In this document: positions 1 through 6,821 of the stretch, in pieces
Numbering within the stretch: position 1 is the stretch's first letter
Layout of the letters: each line of letters begins with the position of its first letter
Origin: CAYRKT01 sp964425005
Lineage (GTDB): Bacteria > Synergistota > Synergistia > CAYRKT01
Assembly: GCA_964425005.1 (NCBI GenBank)
Contig: CAYRKT010000025.1
Coordinates: 1-22,141, forward strand
Direction of reading: 5' to 3'
Length of the DNA stretch: 22,141 bases
The notes under the pieces: model-generated
Database searches by the model: none
Seen by the model: only the letters and a program-made list of their open reading frames with translations
What the model was told of the DNA's origin: nothing
Program-made: the position numbers and the translations under genes

Positions 1-352
1 TCGCGGGCGTGTGCGCGGGGGGTAGGTCGCGAGGGGTGCGGAAGTGGGCGAAAGGGGAGCAAACCCTTTTTGGGCAGACGAGGTGGTCGTTCGGGGGTAA
101 GGAGGGCTACCAGGGGAAGGGCATGAGGCCTTAAAACGGGGTCGTGGGGGGCCGAGGGAGGCCTTTGGGGAGAAGCCCTATGGCGGGACCTTGGATCTTC
201 CCCTCGATGGGGGTTGAGCCTGTGCAGGCCGACCGATGAGGTGCGCGAAAGGAAGGGGGCCTCGCTCTAGTTCGGGGTAGAGGAGTTCCTGGGGGTATCT
301 CGTCGAAGCTGGGTTCATCGGGAGTCCCACCTGACGCGAACCCGTGACCCGG
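1..352. other. G-rich spacer without a recognisable gene
   Basis: No reading frame here looks like a protein, and I recognise no RNA family. The plus strand is strongly G-skewed: by hand count the first 60 bases contain 35 G and 10 C. A weak hairpin (AAAGGG at 51-56 with CCCTTT at 64-69, followed by two more T) could be a remnant terminator. The stretch ends at the promoter of the tRNA operon. Its composition resembles the 13584-14362 spacer, which also lies directly upstream of a tRNA gene. Confidence 0.6.
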
Positions 353-381
353 TTGACACGGTTGAGAGGTGGGCTTAAAAT
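353..381 (+). promoter_or_regulatory. Sigma-70 promoter of the tRNA operon
   Basis: A perfect -35 TTGACA (353-358) and a -10 TAAAAT (376-381) are separated by 17 bp. Transcription would begin near 388, only a few bases before the first tRNA at 392. The near-consensus match fits a strongly expressed stable-RNA operon. Confidence 0.88.
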
Positions 382-391
382 CTATCGGCGT

Positions 392-466
392 GGGGCTGTA
401 GCGCAGTGGGAGCGCGTTTCCTTCGCACGGAAAAGGTCGCGGGTTCAATTCCCGCCAGCTCCACCA
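392..466 (+). tRNA. tRNA-Ala (anticodon CGC)
   Basis: A complete cloverleaf of 75 nt can be folded with the CCA end encoded. The seven-base acceptor stem contains a G3-T70 wobble pair, the classic identity element of alanine tRNA. The anticodon loop TTCGCAC carries CGC, reading GCG. The D-loop is short (7 nt). It is first in a six-tRNA operon, with a 7-nt gap to the next gene. Confidence 0.95.
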
Positions 467-473
467 TTTTTGT

Positions 474-551
474 CGGGGCGTGGCGCAGTCCGGTGAGCGC
501 ACCTGGTTTGGGACCAGGGGGTCGAAGGTTCGAATCCTTTCGCCCCGACCA
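474..551 (+). tRNA. tRNA-Pro (anticodon TGG)
   Basis: A full 78-nt cloverleaf with encoded CCA. The acceptor arms CGGGGCG and CGCCCCG pair perfectly, and discriminator A is present. The anticodon loop TTTGGGA gives TGG. It is close in sequence to the second proline tRNA at 14437-14514, which has the same acceptor stem but anticodon CGG. Confidence 0.95.
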
Positions 552-563
552 ACGGGGAAAAGA

Positions 564-639
564 GCGGGAGTAGCTCAGGTGGTAGAGCGTCGGCCTTCCA
601 AGCCGAAGGTCGCGGGTTCGAGTCCCGTTTCCCGCTCCA
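564..639 (+). tRNA. tRNA-Gly (anticodon TCC)
   Basis: A 76-nt cloverleaf with encoded CCA. The acceptor stem GCGGGAG pairs with TTCCCGC (one G-T pair). The anticodon loop CTTCCAA gives TCC, reading GGA/GGG, and the discriminator base is T. The spacers on either side are 12 nt. Confidence 0.95.
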
Positions 640-651
640 GCTTTTGGGGGT

Positions 652-728
<77 letters not shown>

Positions 729-737
729 AGGTGCGGT

Positions 738-814
738 GGTGGATGTAGCTCAACGGTCAGAGCACTGGACTGTGGCTCCAGGGGTTGGGGGTTCGAATCC
801 CCTCATCCACCCCA
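738..814 (+). tRNA. tRNA-His (anticodon GTG)
   Basis: A 77-nt cloverleaf including the extra G(-1) typical of histidine tRNA (position 738), which faces discriminator C at 811. The acceptor stem is GTGGATG/CATCCAC, the anticodon loop CTGTGGC gives GTG, and CCA is encoded. A run of six T follows at 816-821, so some transcripts may end or be processed here. Confidence 0.95.
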
Positions 815-855
815 ATTTTTTATTTCCTTCGTTACCCTCCCCGGGCTTTCCCGGC

Positions 856-932
856 GCGCCCGTAGCTCAGCTGGACAGAGCGGCGGACTTCGGATCCGCG
901 GGTCGGGGGTTCGAATCCTCTCGGGCGCGCCA
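856..932 (+). tRNA. tRNA-Arg (anticodon TCG)
   Basis: A 77-nt cloverleaf with encoded CCA and a perfect acceptor stem GCGCCCG/CGGGCGC. The anticodon loop CTTCGGA gives TCG, so it reads CGA/CGG by direct pairing and wobble. Most bacteria read the CGN box with an ACG (inosine) tRNA instead. A small CCGGG-CTTT-CCCGG hairpin (841-854) sits just before the gene in the 41-nt spacer after tRNA-His. Confidence 0.93.
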
Positions 933-937
933 CCTGT

Positions 938-945
938 GTTTTTTT
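938..945 (+). terminator. T-run ending the tRNA operon
   Basis: Eight consecutive T follow the CCA end of the last tRNA by 5 nt. The tRNA fold itself could serve as the upstream structure. I see no separate hairpin, so some readthrough into rubrerythrin is possible. Confidence 0.45.
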
Positions 946-962
946 AAAATCCCCATCTGTGG

Positions 963-968
963 TAATAT
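963..968 (+). promoter_or_regulatory. Possible -10 element of the rubrerythrin gene
   Basis: TAATAT sits about 50 bases upstream of the rubrerythrin start. The -35 region at the expected distance is only a T-run and a poor match, so this promoter is weak or factor-dependent. Readthrough from the tRNA operon is an alternative. Confidence 0.35.
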
Positions 969-1018
969 AGCCTTGGCCTTGGTCGGTTCGATTTTTTCCC
1001 TAAGGGGAGGTGTTCGGG

Positions 1019-1528
1019 ATGAGGGAGATGACGGAGAGGTTTTTGCACGATGCCTTCGCCGGGGAGAGCATGGCCCACATGAAGTACTCCATCTTCGCCG
1101 AGGAGGCCGAGAGGGCTGGCTTTGTGCGGCTTGCCAACCTCTTCAGGGCCATAGCCTACGCCGAGCTGGTCCACGCTAGAAACCACTTCAGGGAGCTGGG
1201 AAAGATCAAAGACCTGGTGGGAAACGTCCAGCAGTGCATAGAAGGGGAGACCTTCGAGATAGAGGAGATGTACCCCGTCTACAACCAGGCCGCCCTCTTC
1301 CAGGGGGAGAACGGGGCGGAGAGGAGCACCCGTTTCGCCTGGGAGGCGGAGAAACAGCACGCCGAGATGTACAAAAAGGCCAAGGAGCTGCTGGAGAGCA
1401 AGGAGGACTATCCCGCTTCCAGCATATTCATATGCCCGGTTTGCGGCCACACGGTGGAGAACGAACCCCCCGAGAGATGCCCGGTCTGCGGAGCCCTCAG
1501 GTCAGTCTACAAGGAGTTCTCGGTTTGA
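1019..1528 (+). CDS. rbr: Rubrerythrin
   Basis: This non-heme diiron protein of 169 residues reduces hydrogen peroxide in the cytoplasm of anaerobes. The four-helix ferritin-like part (about 1-130) shows glutamates at the usual ligand sites: E16 and E49 in the first half, then an IEEMYP segment and EAEKQH in the second. The C-terminal rubredoxin-like domain binds one iron through C139-P-V-C142 and C154-P-V-C157. An in-frame GTG lies at 1010, but the AAGGGGAGG ribosome binding site (1002-1010) overlaps it and stands 8 nt from the ATG at 1019, so I chose the ATG. The gene is flanked by tRNAs and a strong terminator and appears monocistronic. The length is slightly below classical rubrerythrin (about 190). 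Family assignment is secure; the exact electron donor is unknown. Confidence 0.95.
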   Translation: MREMTERFLHDAFAGESMAHMKYSIFAEEAERAGFVRLANLFRAIAYAELVHARNHFRELGKIKDLVGNVQQCIEGETFEIEEMYPVYNQAALFQGENGAERSTRFAWEAEKQHAEMYKKAKELLESKEDYPASSIFICPVCGHTVENEPPERCPVCGALRSVYKEFSV

Positions 1529-1531
1529 GGT

Positions 1532-1570
1532 CTCGGGCGGCGGGGCGGTCTTTGACCCCCGCCGCCCGAG
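1532..1570. terminator. Bidirectional hairpin terminator
   Basis: A perfect 14-bp GC-rich stem (CTCGGGCGGCGGGG at 1532-1545 with its complement at 1557-1570) closes an 11-nt loop. It fills the 51-nt gap between the convergent rubrerythrin and TRAP permease genes. The T-rich tail on the plus side is only moderate (TCTTCC...CTT). It probably stops transcription from both sides. Confidence 0.75.
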
Positions 1571-1579
1571 TCTTCCATC

Positions 1580-3925
1580 TTAACTCCCTTTGGCCCTGAT
1601 CCTGCCGGATGCCCTTATGAGGGCCAAAAGCCCAACGAGTAACCCAACCCAGATGGGCGAGAGCCTGTAGCAGGCGAGCGAGAGGACTACGAGGGATACC
1701 CTCCACGGCATCGATATGCTCCTGCCCATCATGTAGCCGCTCAGAGCCCCTCCCACGGCGTATATGATGGCGAGGGTGGCGAACACGTCGAAGGCCGTCT
1801 TCAGGAGGAAGAACGCGCTCCAGTGGGAGACCGTTATCAGGAGCATCTCCGGGTTGAAGAAGTAGATGTAAGGGCCCAGGTAGCCGGCCAGGGCGAAGAA
1901 GGCGGCGTTCGTGGAGGTCTTCCAGAAGTCGCTTTGGGCCAGCATGGATCCGGCGTAGGAGGCTAAGGCCACCGGCGGGGTGAGGTCCGCCAGGATCCCG
2001 AAGTAGAAGACGAAGAAGTGAGCCGCGAGAAGCGCCACTGGTGGCCCAAAGCCCAGGACCCTCTCGGAGTAGATCCCTCCGCTTCCCGCCACGGCGGTGA
2101 AGACCGCAGGGGCGGCCACCAGCGAGGTTATGACGTAGTTGGCGGTGGTGGGCACGCCCATCCCCAGTATCAAGCTGAAGATCATAGCCATCACGAGTAT
2201 GAGGAGCACGTTGTTGCCGGCGAGCGCAGTTATCTTGAACCCCAAGGAGGTGACCAGCCCCGTCATGGTGAGAACCCCCTGGATGAGCCCTGCGCTAGCC
2301 GCAGCCAGCATGACCGGGGCGCTCTCCCTGCCGGCTCCTATCAGCGATTCGAAGGTGGCTTTGTACATGGATTTCGCCACCTCCTTCTTGGAGAAGAGCC
2401 CAACCAGCATGGAGAGCACCACCCCGAAGCTCCCGCTGGAGAAGAGGGTCATCTCCTTGGTGAAGCCCATCAGCTTGAAGCTCGCGATGAAGAGCAGCAT
2501 CAAGGCCGATATGGAGAACTTCTCGTTGAGCCGCACCTCCATCCCTCTGGGCCTGAGAGCCGAGGCCAAGGCCAAAAGGGCGATCAACGCCAGCGATCCC
2601 AGGGCCGCCACGCCGCGCAGCTCGTCCCCCGTGAACATGAGCAAGGAGCCCAGGAGCATCACCGGCACGTATATCCTCTCCGAGCCCTCTATCTCGTCCT
2701 TGGATATCCAGGCGGCCCAGACGGCCAGGCCCAGGGAGGAGATGGCAGCCGCGTGGGGAGCTATGCCCCACACCAGGGCCACGGTTATCACCACCACGGG
2801 GAAGAGGAGGTAAGTCTTCCTCAAAAGCCCCCTCACCTGGGGCAGTTCCTCCTTGGGCATGCCCTTGAGCCCCAACCTCTTGGTCTCCAGGTCCACGAAT
2901 ATGTAGACCCCGGCGTAATAGACGAAGGCAGGTATTATGGCCGCTATTATTATGTTGTTGTAGGGTATGCCCAGGAACTGGGACATTATGAAGGCAGCAG
3001 CTCCCATCACGGGGGGCATGATCTGACCCCCGGTCGAGGCGACCGGCTCTATGGCGCCGGCTACCTCAGGCGGATAGCCGCTCCTCTTCATGAGGGGGAT
3101 GGTGAAGGTCCCGGTGGTGAGCACGTTGGCCACCGAGCTACCGCTCACGCAGCCCATGAGGGCGCTCGAGACCACCGCCGCCTTCGCCGGCCCTCCCGAC
3201 CTCGACCCGAAAAGGGCTATCATGAGGAGGGTGGCGTAGTCGCTCACCCCTATCCTCAGCAGGAAAGCACCGAAGAAGATGAAGGCGAAGACGAATATGG
3301 TCATCACGAAGAAGGGCGTGCCAAAAATGCCCTCGTTTATGTAAAGGTATTCCACGAACCTGGGCCAGTTATAGCCGGTGTCCCTTATCCCGATGATCAA
3401 GAAGACGCTGACTATGGCGGGCAGAACCCAGCCCAACGTCCTCCTGGTCCCCTCCAGCACCAGGGCTATGGCGACAAGCCCAAGGTAAACGTCCAGCTTG
3501 CCCACGTCCTGGAACATCACGTAGTCGGGGTACCGGAGGAACATGTGCCCCATGCTCAAAAGCCCCGCAGCGCAAAGCACCAGGTCGATGGGGTGCGGTC
3601 CACGAGTGAGGGACTCCTTCTTGATGGGGGGATAGAGGAGGAAGGCTATGACGAATATCATCCCCAGGATGAAGGCCTGGCTCTGCTTGTTCTGGAAGTT
3701 CACCGTGAGCACCTGAAGGTCAAGCCCCATCTTGTAGAGCAGGTCGTAGAGGACCATGTTGAGGTTGAAGATGAAGACTACCTCGTAGAGGCCTATGGCG
3801 AGCGCTGCCATCTGGACCAGCCTGAGGCTCAACCCCTTTAGCTCCCTCTTGGCCTCGAACTTCTTCTCCAGCTCGGACGCTATGGCGCCGCCTCGCTCGT
3901 CGCCTTTGTGGTTCTCCACCGTCAA
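1580..3925 (-). CDS. TRAP transporter permease, 4TM/12TM fusion (TAXI type)
   Basis: This is the membrane part of a tripartite ATP-independent periplasmic transporter, driving sodium- or proton-coupled uptake of a substrate, usually an organic acid. At 781 residues it fits the fused small-plus-large permease found with TAXI receptors. Residues 33-230 are hydrophobic helices of the small-subunit part. The DctM-like part starts near 240 with a GCVSGSS segment, then EPVASTGGQIMPP (about 292-304), GMGVPTTANY (about 587) and ADLTPPVA (about 645). A cytoplasmic, charged N-terminus precedes the first helix. The start is TTG at 3925 or in-frame GTG at 3919; GGGAGG (3935-3930) is 4 or 10 nt away, so the choice is uncertain. 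It is last in the operon behind the receptor and the DUF1850 gene. The substrate cannot be read from the sequence. Confidence 0.95.
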   Translation of the reverse strand: MTVENHKGDERGGAIASELEKKFEAKRELKGLSLRLVQMAALAIGLYEVVFIFNLNMVLYDLLYKMGLDLQVLTVNFQNKQSQAFILGMIFVIAFLLYPPIKKESLTRGPHPIDLVLCAAGLLSMGHMFLRYPDYVMFQDVGKLDVYLGLVAIALVLEGTRRTLGWVLPAIVSVFLIIGIRDTGYNWPRFVEYLYINEGIFGTPFFVMTIFVFAFIFFGAFLLRIGVSDYATLLMIALFGSRSGGPAKAAVVSSALMGCVSGSSVANVLTTGTFTIPLMKRSGYPPEVAGAIEPVASTGGQIMPPVMGAAAFIMSQFLGIPYNNIIIAAIIPAFVYYAGVYIFVDLETKRLGLKGMPKEELPQVRGLLRKTYLLFPVVVITVALVWGIAPHAAAISSLGLAVWAAWISKDEIEGSERIYVPVMLLGSLLMFTGDELRGVAALGSLALIALLALASALRPRGMEVRLNEKFSISALMLLFIASFKLMGFTKEMTLFSSGSFGVVLSMLVGLFSKKEVAKSMYKATFESLIGAGRESAPVMLAAASAGLIQGVLTMTGLVTSLGFKITALAGNNVLLILVMAMIFSLILGMGVPTTANYVITSLVAAPAVFTAVAGSGGIYSERVLGFGPPVALLAAHFFVFYFGILADLTPPVALASYAGSMLAQSDFWKTSTNAAFFALAGYLGPYIYFFNPEMLLITVSHWSAFFLLKTAFDVFATLAIIYAVGGALSGYMMGRSISMPWRVSLVVLSLACYRLSPIWVGLLVGLLALIRASGRIRAKGS

Positions 3926-3976
3926 GACACCTCCCGCTACGAGTCCGTACCTGCGCTAGCCCGGGATGTGGGGGAT

Positions 3977-3990
3977 CGCCTTCTAAGGCG
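3977..3990 (-). other. Small hairpin in the DUF1850-permease gap
   Basis: CGCCTT and AAGGCG form a 6-bp stem with a 2-nt loop, just after the DUF1850 stop codon in a 68-nt gap. There is no T-run in the direction of transcription. It could be a processing or stability element within the operon, or chance. Confidence 0.3.
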
Positions 3991-3993
3991 GCT

Positions 3994-4431
3994 TTACCTC
4001 TGCAGGACGCGGATCTTAACTAAACCAGCAGGACGGTAGAAGATCAGCTCGTCCTCCACGGACACCCTGGTCTCGTTCTCAGCCGCGAACCCGTAGGACC
4101 ACTCCCTTCCCAGGAAGATCCTCCTCCTGCTCACGAAGAAGTTCCCTTCCGTGGAGTCGTAGTCCAGAGGCTGTCCGGCCAGGAAGTCCTGCCACCTGCT
4201 CTCCCCCAGGGCGACGCCCCAGGGCAGGGCGAAGTAGGACTCCTCCACCGGCGTCAGGGAAACGCTGTGGATGTAGGATATCTCGATCCGCAAAGGACGA
4301 AGGAGGAGAGGGCGCTCGAACGCCCTCCCCTCCGCCTCCAGCACCAGGCTCGACCTTCCCCCCAGGGCGAGCTGGAGGACCAGCTGCCCCAGCGCCAGGA
4401 GCGCCAGGACTTTAGGGGATCTTATCGCCAT
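3994..4431 (-). CDS. DUF1850 protein of the TAXI-TRAP operon
   Basis: A small protein of 145 residues with one N-terminal hydrophobic segment (about 7-24) that serves as a signal or membrane anchor. The rest is predicted to lie outside the cytoplasmic membrane. The YIHSVSLTPVEE segment (about 53-64) matches the conserved HS-x-x-x-x-x-VEE core of DUF1850. Genes of this family are commonly found beside TAXI receptors and fused TRAP permeases. Their biochemical role is unknown; an accessory role in uptake is an inference from linkage. The ATG at 4431 begins one base after the TAG of the receptor gene, so translation is probably coupled. Family call is good; function is not assigned. Confidence 0.85.
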   Translation of the reverse strand: MAIRSPKVLALLALGQLVLQLALGGRSSLVLEAEGRAFERPLLLRPLRIEISYIHSVSLTPVEESYFALPWGVALGESRWQDFLAGQPLDYDSTEGNFFVSRRRIFLGREWSYGFAAENETRVSVEDELIFYRPAGLVKIRVLQR

Positions 4432-4432
4432 C

Positions 4433-5404
4433 CTACATCCTGAGCTCAGCGGGGACCTTGATCCCGTTCTCCTCGTAGAACTTTATGGCGCCCGGATGCA
4501 GCGGCAGCTGCATGCCCTCGAGGGCCTCGGAGATCTTTATCTGGTTGGCCACCTGGTGAGCCTTGGCCAGCTCCTCGGTGTTGATGAAGAGCATCTTGGT
4601 GACCTCGTAGACCACCTCAGGGGAGAGGTCCTTGTGGCACACCAGGGTGGACTTGACGGCGATGGTCTCCACGTCGCTGTCCATGCCCTTGTAGGTGCCC
4701 TTGGGGATCCTGACCTTCACGTAGAAGGGATAGCCCTCGGCGTGGAGCTTCTTGACGATCTCGTCGGGGATGGGTATCAGCCTCACGGGCACCTGCACGT
4801 CTATCATGTTTATAGCGGGAGCCGGATACGCTATCACGGCGATGTTGGCGTCGACCTGGCCCAGCGTGAAGCTCTGGGCGGCCTCCTCGAAGCTCTGGTT
4901 TATCTTGGTGATCTTGTCCCAGAGGCCTGCGGCCTTGAGGATAGCGGAGGCAGCCGCCTCAACCCCGCTGCCAGCAGCGCCCACGACGACCCTCTTCCCG
5001 GCCAGGTCCTGCAGGGTCCTTATGGGGCTGTCGGCCCTCACCACTATCTGGAGCGGCTCGGGCCACATGGTGGCTATGCCCCTGACGGTCTTTATGGGCT
5101 CCTTGAACCTCACTATGCCCTTCCAGGCGTAGTAGGTCACGTCGTTTTGGGCTATCGCCAGATGGGCGTCCCCCTTGTCTATGGCCCTTATGTTGGCCAC
5201 GCTGGCCCCGCTGGTCACCCCCTTAGCGCTGACCAGCTGCCCCTTGTCGTTGAGCACCTTGGCCAGCATGGAGCCCACGGCGAAGTAGACGCTGCCGGGC
5301 CCAGAACCGGTGTACACGGTCAGATCCACCTTCTGGGAGGCCCAGGAGGCGCCGACGAAGGCCACACAAGCCAAAACCGCTATAACCACGAGACTCCTCC
5401 TCAT
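4433..5404 (-). CDS. TAXI family TRAP transporter solute-binding receptor
   Basis: This extracytoplasmic receptor of 323 residues captures the substrate and passes it to the TRAP permease. A signal peptide is clear: MRRS, a hydrophobic core to about residue 18, and a likely cut after A22. The mature protein starts with the TAXI signature TVYTGSGPGSVYFAVG (about 29-44), close to the TGG-x-x-GxYYPxG pattern of the family. A GxxGSGVEAAA segment near 140-150 and an SFTLGQVDA segment near 178-186 are also typical. AAGGGGGTAGG lies upstream of the ATG. The gene leads a three-gene operon behind the promoter at 5510-5538. The ligand is unknown; family members that have been studied bind glutamate, glutamine or dicarboxylates. 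Confidence 0.95.
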   Translation of the reverse strand: MRRSLVVIAVLACVAFVGASWASQKVDLTVYTGSGPGSVYFAVGSMLAKVLNDKGQLVSAKGVTSGASVANIRAIDKGDAHLAIAQNDVTYYAWKGIVRFKEPIKTVRGIATMWPEPLQIVVRADSPIRTLQDLAGKRVVVGAAGSGVEAAASAILKAAGLWDKITKINQSFEEAAQSFTLGQVDANIAVIAYPAPAINMIDVQVPVRLIPIPDEIVKKLHAEGYPFYVKVRIPKGTYKGMDSDVETIAVKSTLVCHKDLSPEVVYEVTKMLFINTEELAKAHQVANQIKISEALEGMQLPLHPGAIKFYEENGIKVPAELRM

Positions 5405-5509
5405 GCCGCCTACCCCCTTTTCAAGTGTGAAATTTTTGGGGCATTAAACCCGGTGCACTCCTCCCGAATCACCCCCTTCTGGCCCCAGGAATTAGCTTCG
5501 AACGACCAG

Positions 5510-5538
5510 ATATTATTATATCTTTCCCTATAATGCAA
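5510..5538 (-). promoter_or_regulatory. Promoter of the TAXI-TRAP operon
   Basis: On the minus strand a -35 TTGCAT (5538-5533) and a -10 TAATAT (5515-5510) are separated by exactly 17 bp. They lie in an AT-rich island unlike the surrounding GC-rich genes. Transcription would start near 5503, leaving a leader of about 100 nt before the receptor gene. I recognise no riboswitch in that leader. Confidence 0.7.
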
Positions 5539-5611
5539 ATAGTCTTTTTGGCAAGAAGGTTGCCTTAGGAGGACTCGCGGGGCTCTTCGGGCTTAGGTCT
5601 CAGGCTTTCTA

Positions 5612-5617
5612 TATAAT
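5612..5617 (+). promoter_or_regulatory. Possible -10 element of the M20-metG operon
   Basis: A perfect TATAAT lies 26 bases before the M20 peptidase start. No good -35 is present at 16-18 bp. Its location between divergent operons supports a promoter, but the evidence is weak. Confidence 0.4.
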
Positions 5618-5642
5618 AATTAAGGCAGGGGGTGAAGGGCCT

Positions 5643-6800
5643 TTGGCGCTCTTGGGCGACGATCTCCTCGGGCTTTTGCGCTCGAGGACGGATGAGATGA
5701 TGGAGGACCTGATGGGGCTTTTGAGGGTGGACAGCTTCACCTACTCGCCCGAAGGGGTGAACGAGGTGACCTCCTGGGCGGAGCGGCGTCTTGTCGGGCT
5801 GGGTTTCTCCACGGAGAGGCATCCTCAGGGCGATGGTCGCTTCGCCCTGGTGGCCAGGTGGGGCAAGGGTTTGAACCCGGCGGTCTTGGTGCTGGCCCAC
5901 AGCGACATGGCTCAGCGGGTGCCCAAAGGTAAGGACCCCGAGCTCCTCGGTGGGAGGCTCGTCTTCCCCGGCGTCTCGGACATGAAGGCGAGCCTGGTCT
6001 CCATGGTTTACGCTCTCGAGGCCCTGATCAGGGAGGGGGCGATGCCGGGGGAGCTCGTGGTCGTGGTGAGCCCAGACGAGGAGCAGGGTTCCCCGGCCAC
6101 CAGGGGTCTGATAGAGAGGGAGGCCTTGAGGGCCAAGGTTTGCCTGGGGGTGGAGGCGGCGAGGCCGGATGGCTCCATAGTGTTGCGACGAAAGGGGGCA
6201 GCCTACTTCGAGCTCAGGGTGTACGGCAAGAGCTCCCACTCGGGTAGCCAGTATGGGTCAGGGGCCAGCGCCATACTGGAGCTCTCCAGGAAGATACCCC
6301 TCATATTCTCGCTCACCGACGAGACCAAAGGGCTCACCGCCAACGTGGGATATGTGAGGGGCGGCGAGGAGCTCGGCAACGCCCTGGCTGGTTTCGCAGA
6401 GGCCAAGGTGGACCTGAAGTTCTGGGATATGGAGCAGGGGGTTGAGGCGGTGGAGGCGCTCAAGCGCATCTGCTCGGCGGCCGAGGACTCCAGGGTGAGG
6501 ATAGAGCTCTCGGGGGGGGTTGCCTTCCCCCCCATGGTCGAGACCCCTGGGTCCACCAGGCTCGCGGAGGCCATCTCCGAGGCCGCCGAGGGGATCGGGA
6601 TCAAGGGGCTCAAAGCGGTGGCCACGGGAGGGGAGGCCGACGTGGGCTATGCCTCCTCTATGGGGGTTCCCTGCGTCGACGGACTTGGCCCTGTGGGGGG
6701 AGGACATCATACCCCAGAGGAGTATCTGGAGGTGGGGAGCCTGCCCGTCAGGACCGCACTGCTCGCCAGGGCTGTGGCTTTGAGCGACGAGCTCTTTTAG
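5643..6800 (+). CDS. M20 family metallopeptidase (carboxypeptidase G2-like)
   Basis: A cytoplasmic zinc hydrolase of 385 residues, probably removing a C-terminal amino acid or deacylating an amino acid. The dizinc site can be read: H86-S-D88, D113 in GVSDMK, the catalytic base and ligand pair E146-E147, E171 in GVEAA, and H355/H356 in GGGHH. A dimerisation insert lies between about 185 and 300 and begins with GKSSHSGSQ. The pattern is closest to the glutamate carboxypeptidase branch and less like aminoacylase, but the substrate is not determined. The start is TTG at 5643, 8 nt after AGGGGGTG; I see no better in-frame start. The stop is 21 nt before metG, so the two are likely cotranscribed. 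In an amino-acid fermenter a peptide-breakdown role is reasonable. Confidence 0.9.
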   Translation: MALLGDDLLGLLRSRTDEMMEDLMGLLRVDSFTYSPEGVNEVTSWAERRLVGLGFSTERHPQGDGRFALVARWGKGLNPAVLVLAHSDMAQRVPKGKDPELLGGRLVFPGVSDMKASLVSMVYALEALIREGAMPGELVVVVSPDEEQGSPATRGLIEREALRAKVCLGVEAARPDGSIVLRRKGAAYFELRVYGKSSHSGSQYGSGASAILELSRKIPLIFSLTDETKGLTANVGYVRGGEELGNALAGFAEAKVDLKFWDMEQGVEAVEALKRICSAAEDSRVRIELSGGVAFPPMVETPGSTRLAEAISEAAEGIGIKGLKAVATGGEADVGYASSMGVPCVDGLGPVGGGHHTPEEYLEVGSLPVRTALLARAVALSDELF

Positions 6801-6821
6801 ACTTCGGGAGGTGTTCTCGCC

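Noticed and set aside
2018..3841. 607-residue open frame opposite the TRAP permease
   Set aside because: Its translation is rich in H, G, E and Q with no domain, and the minus strand gene is a clear full-length TRAP permease. It is a shadow of codon bias.
5405..5502. Riboswitch in the leader of the TAXI operon
   Set aside because: The leader is about 100 nt, but I recognise no conserved riboswitch core and see no terminator-antiterminator pair.
4496..5533. 345-residue open frame opposite the TAXI receptor
   Set aside because: Low-complexity translation and complete overlap with a well-recognised receptor gene.
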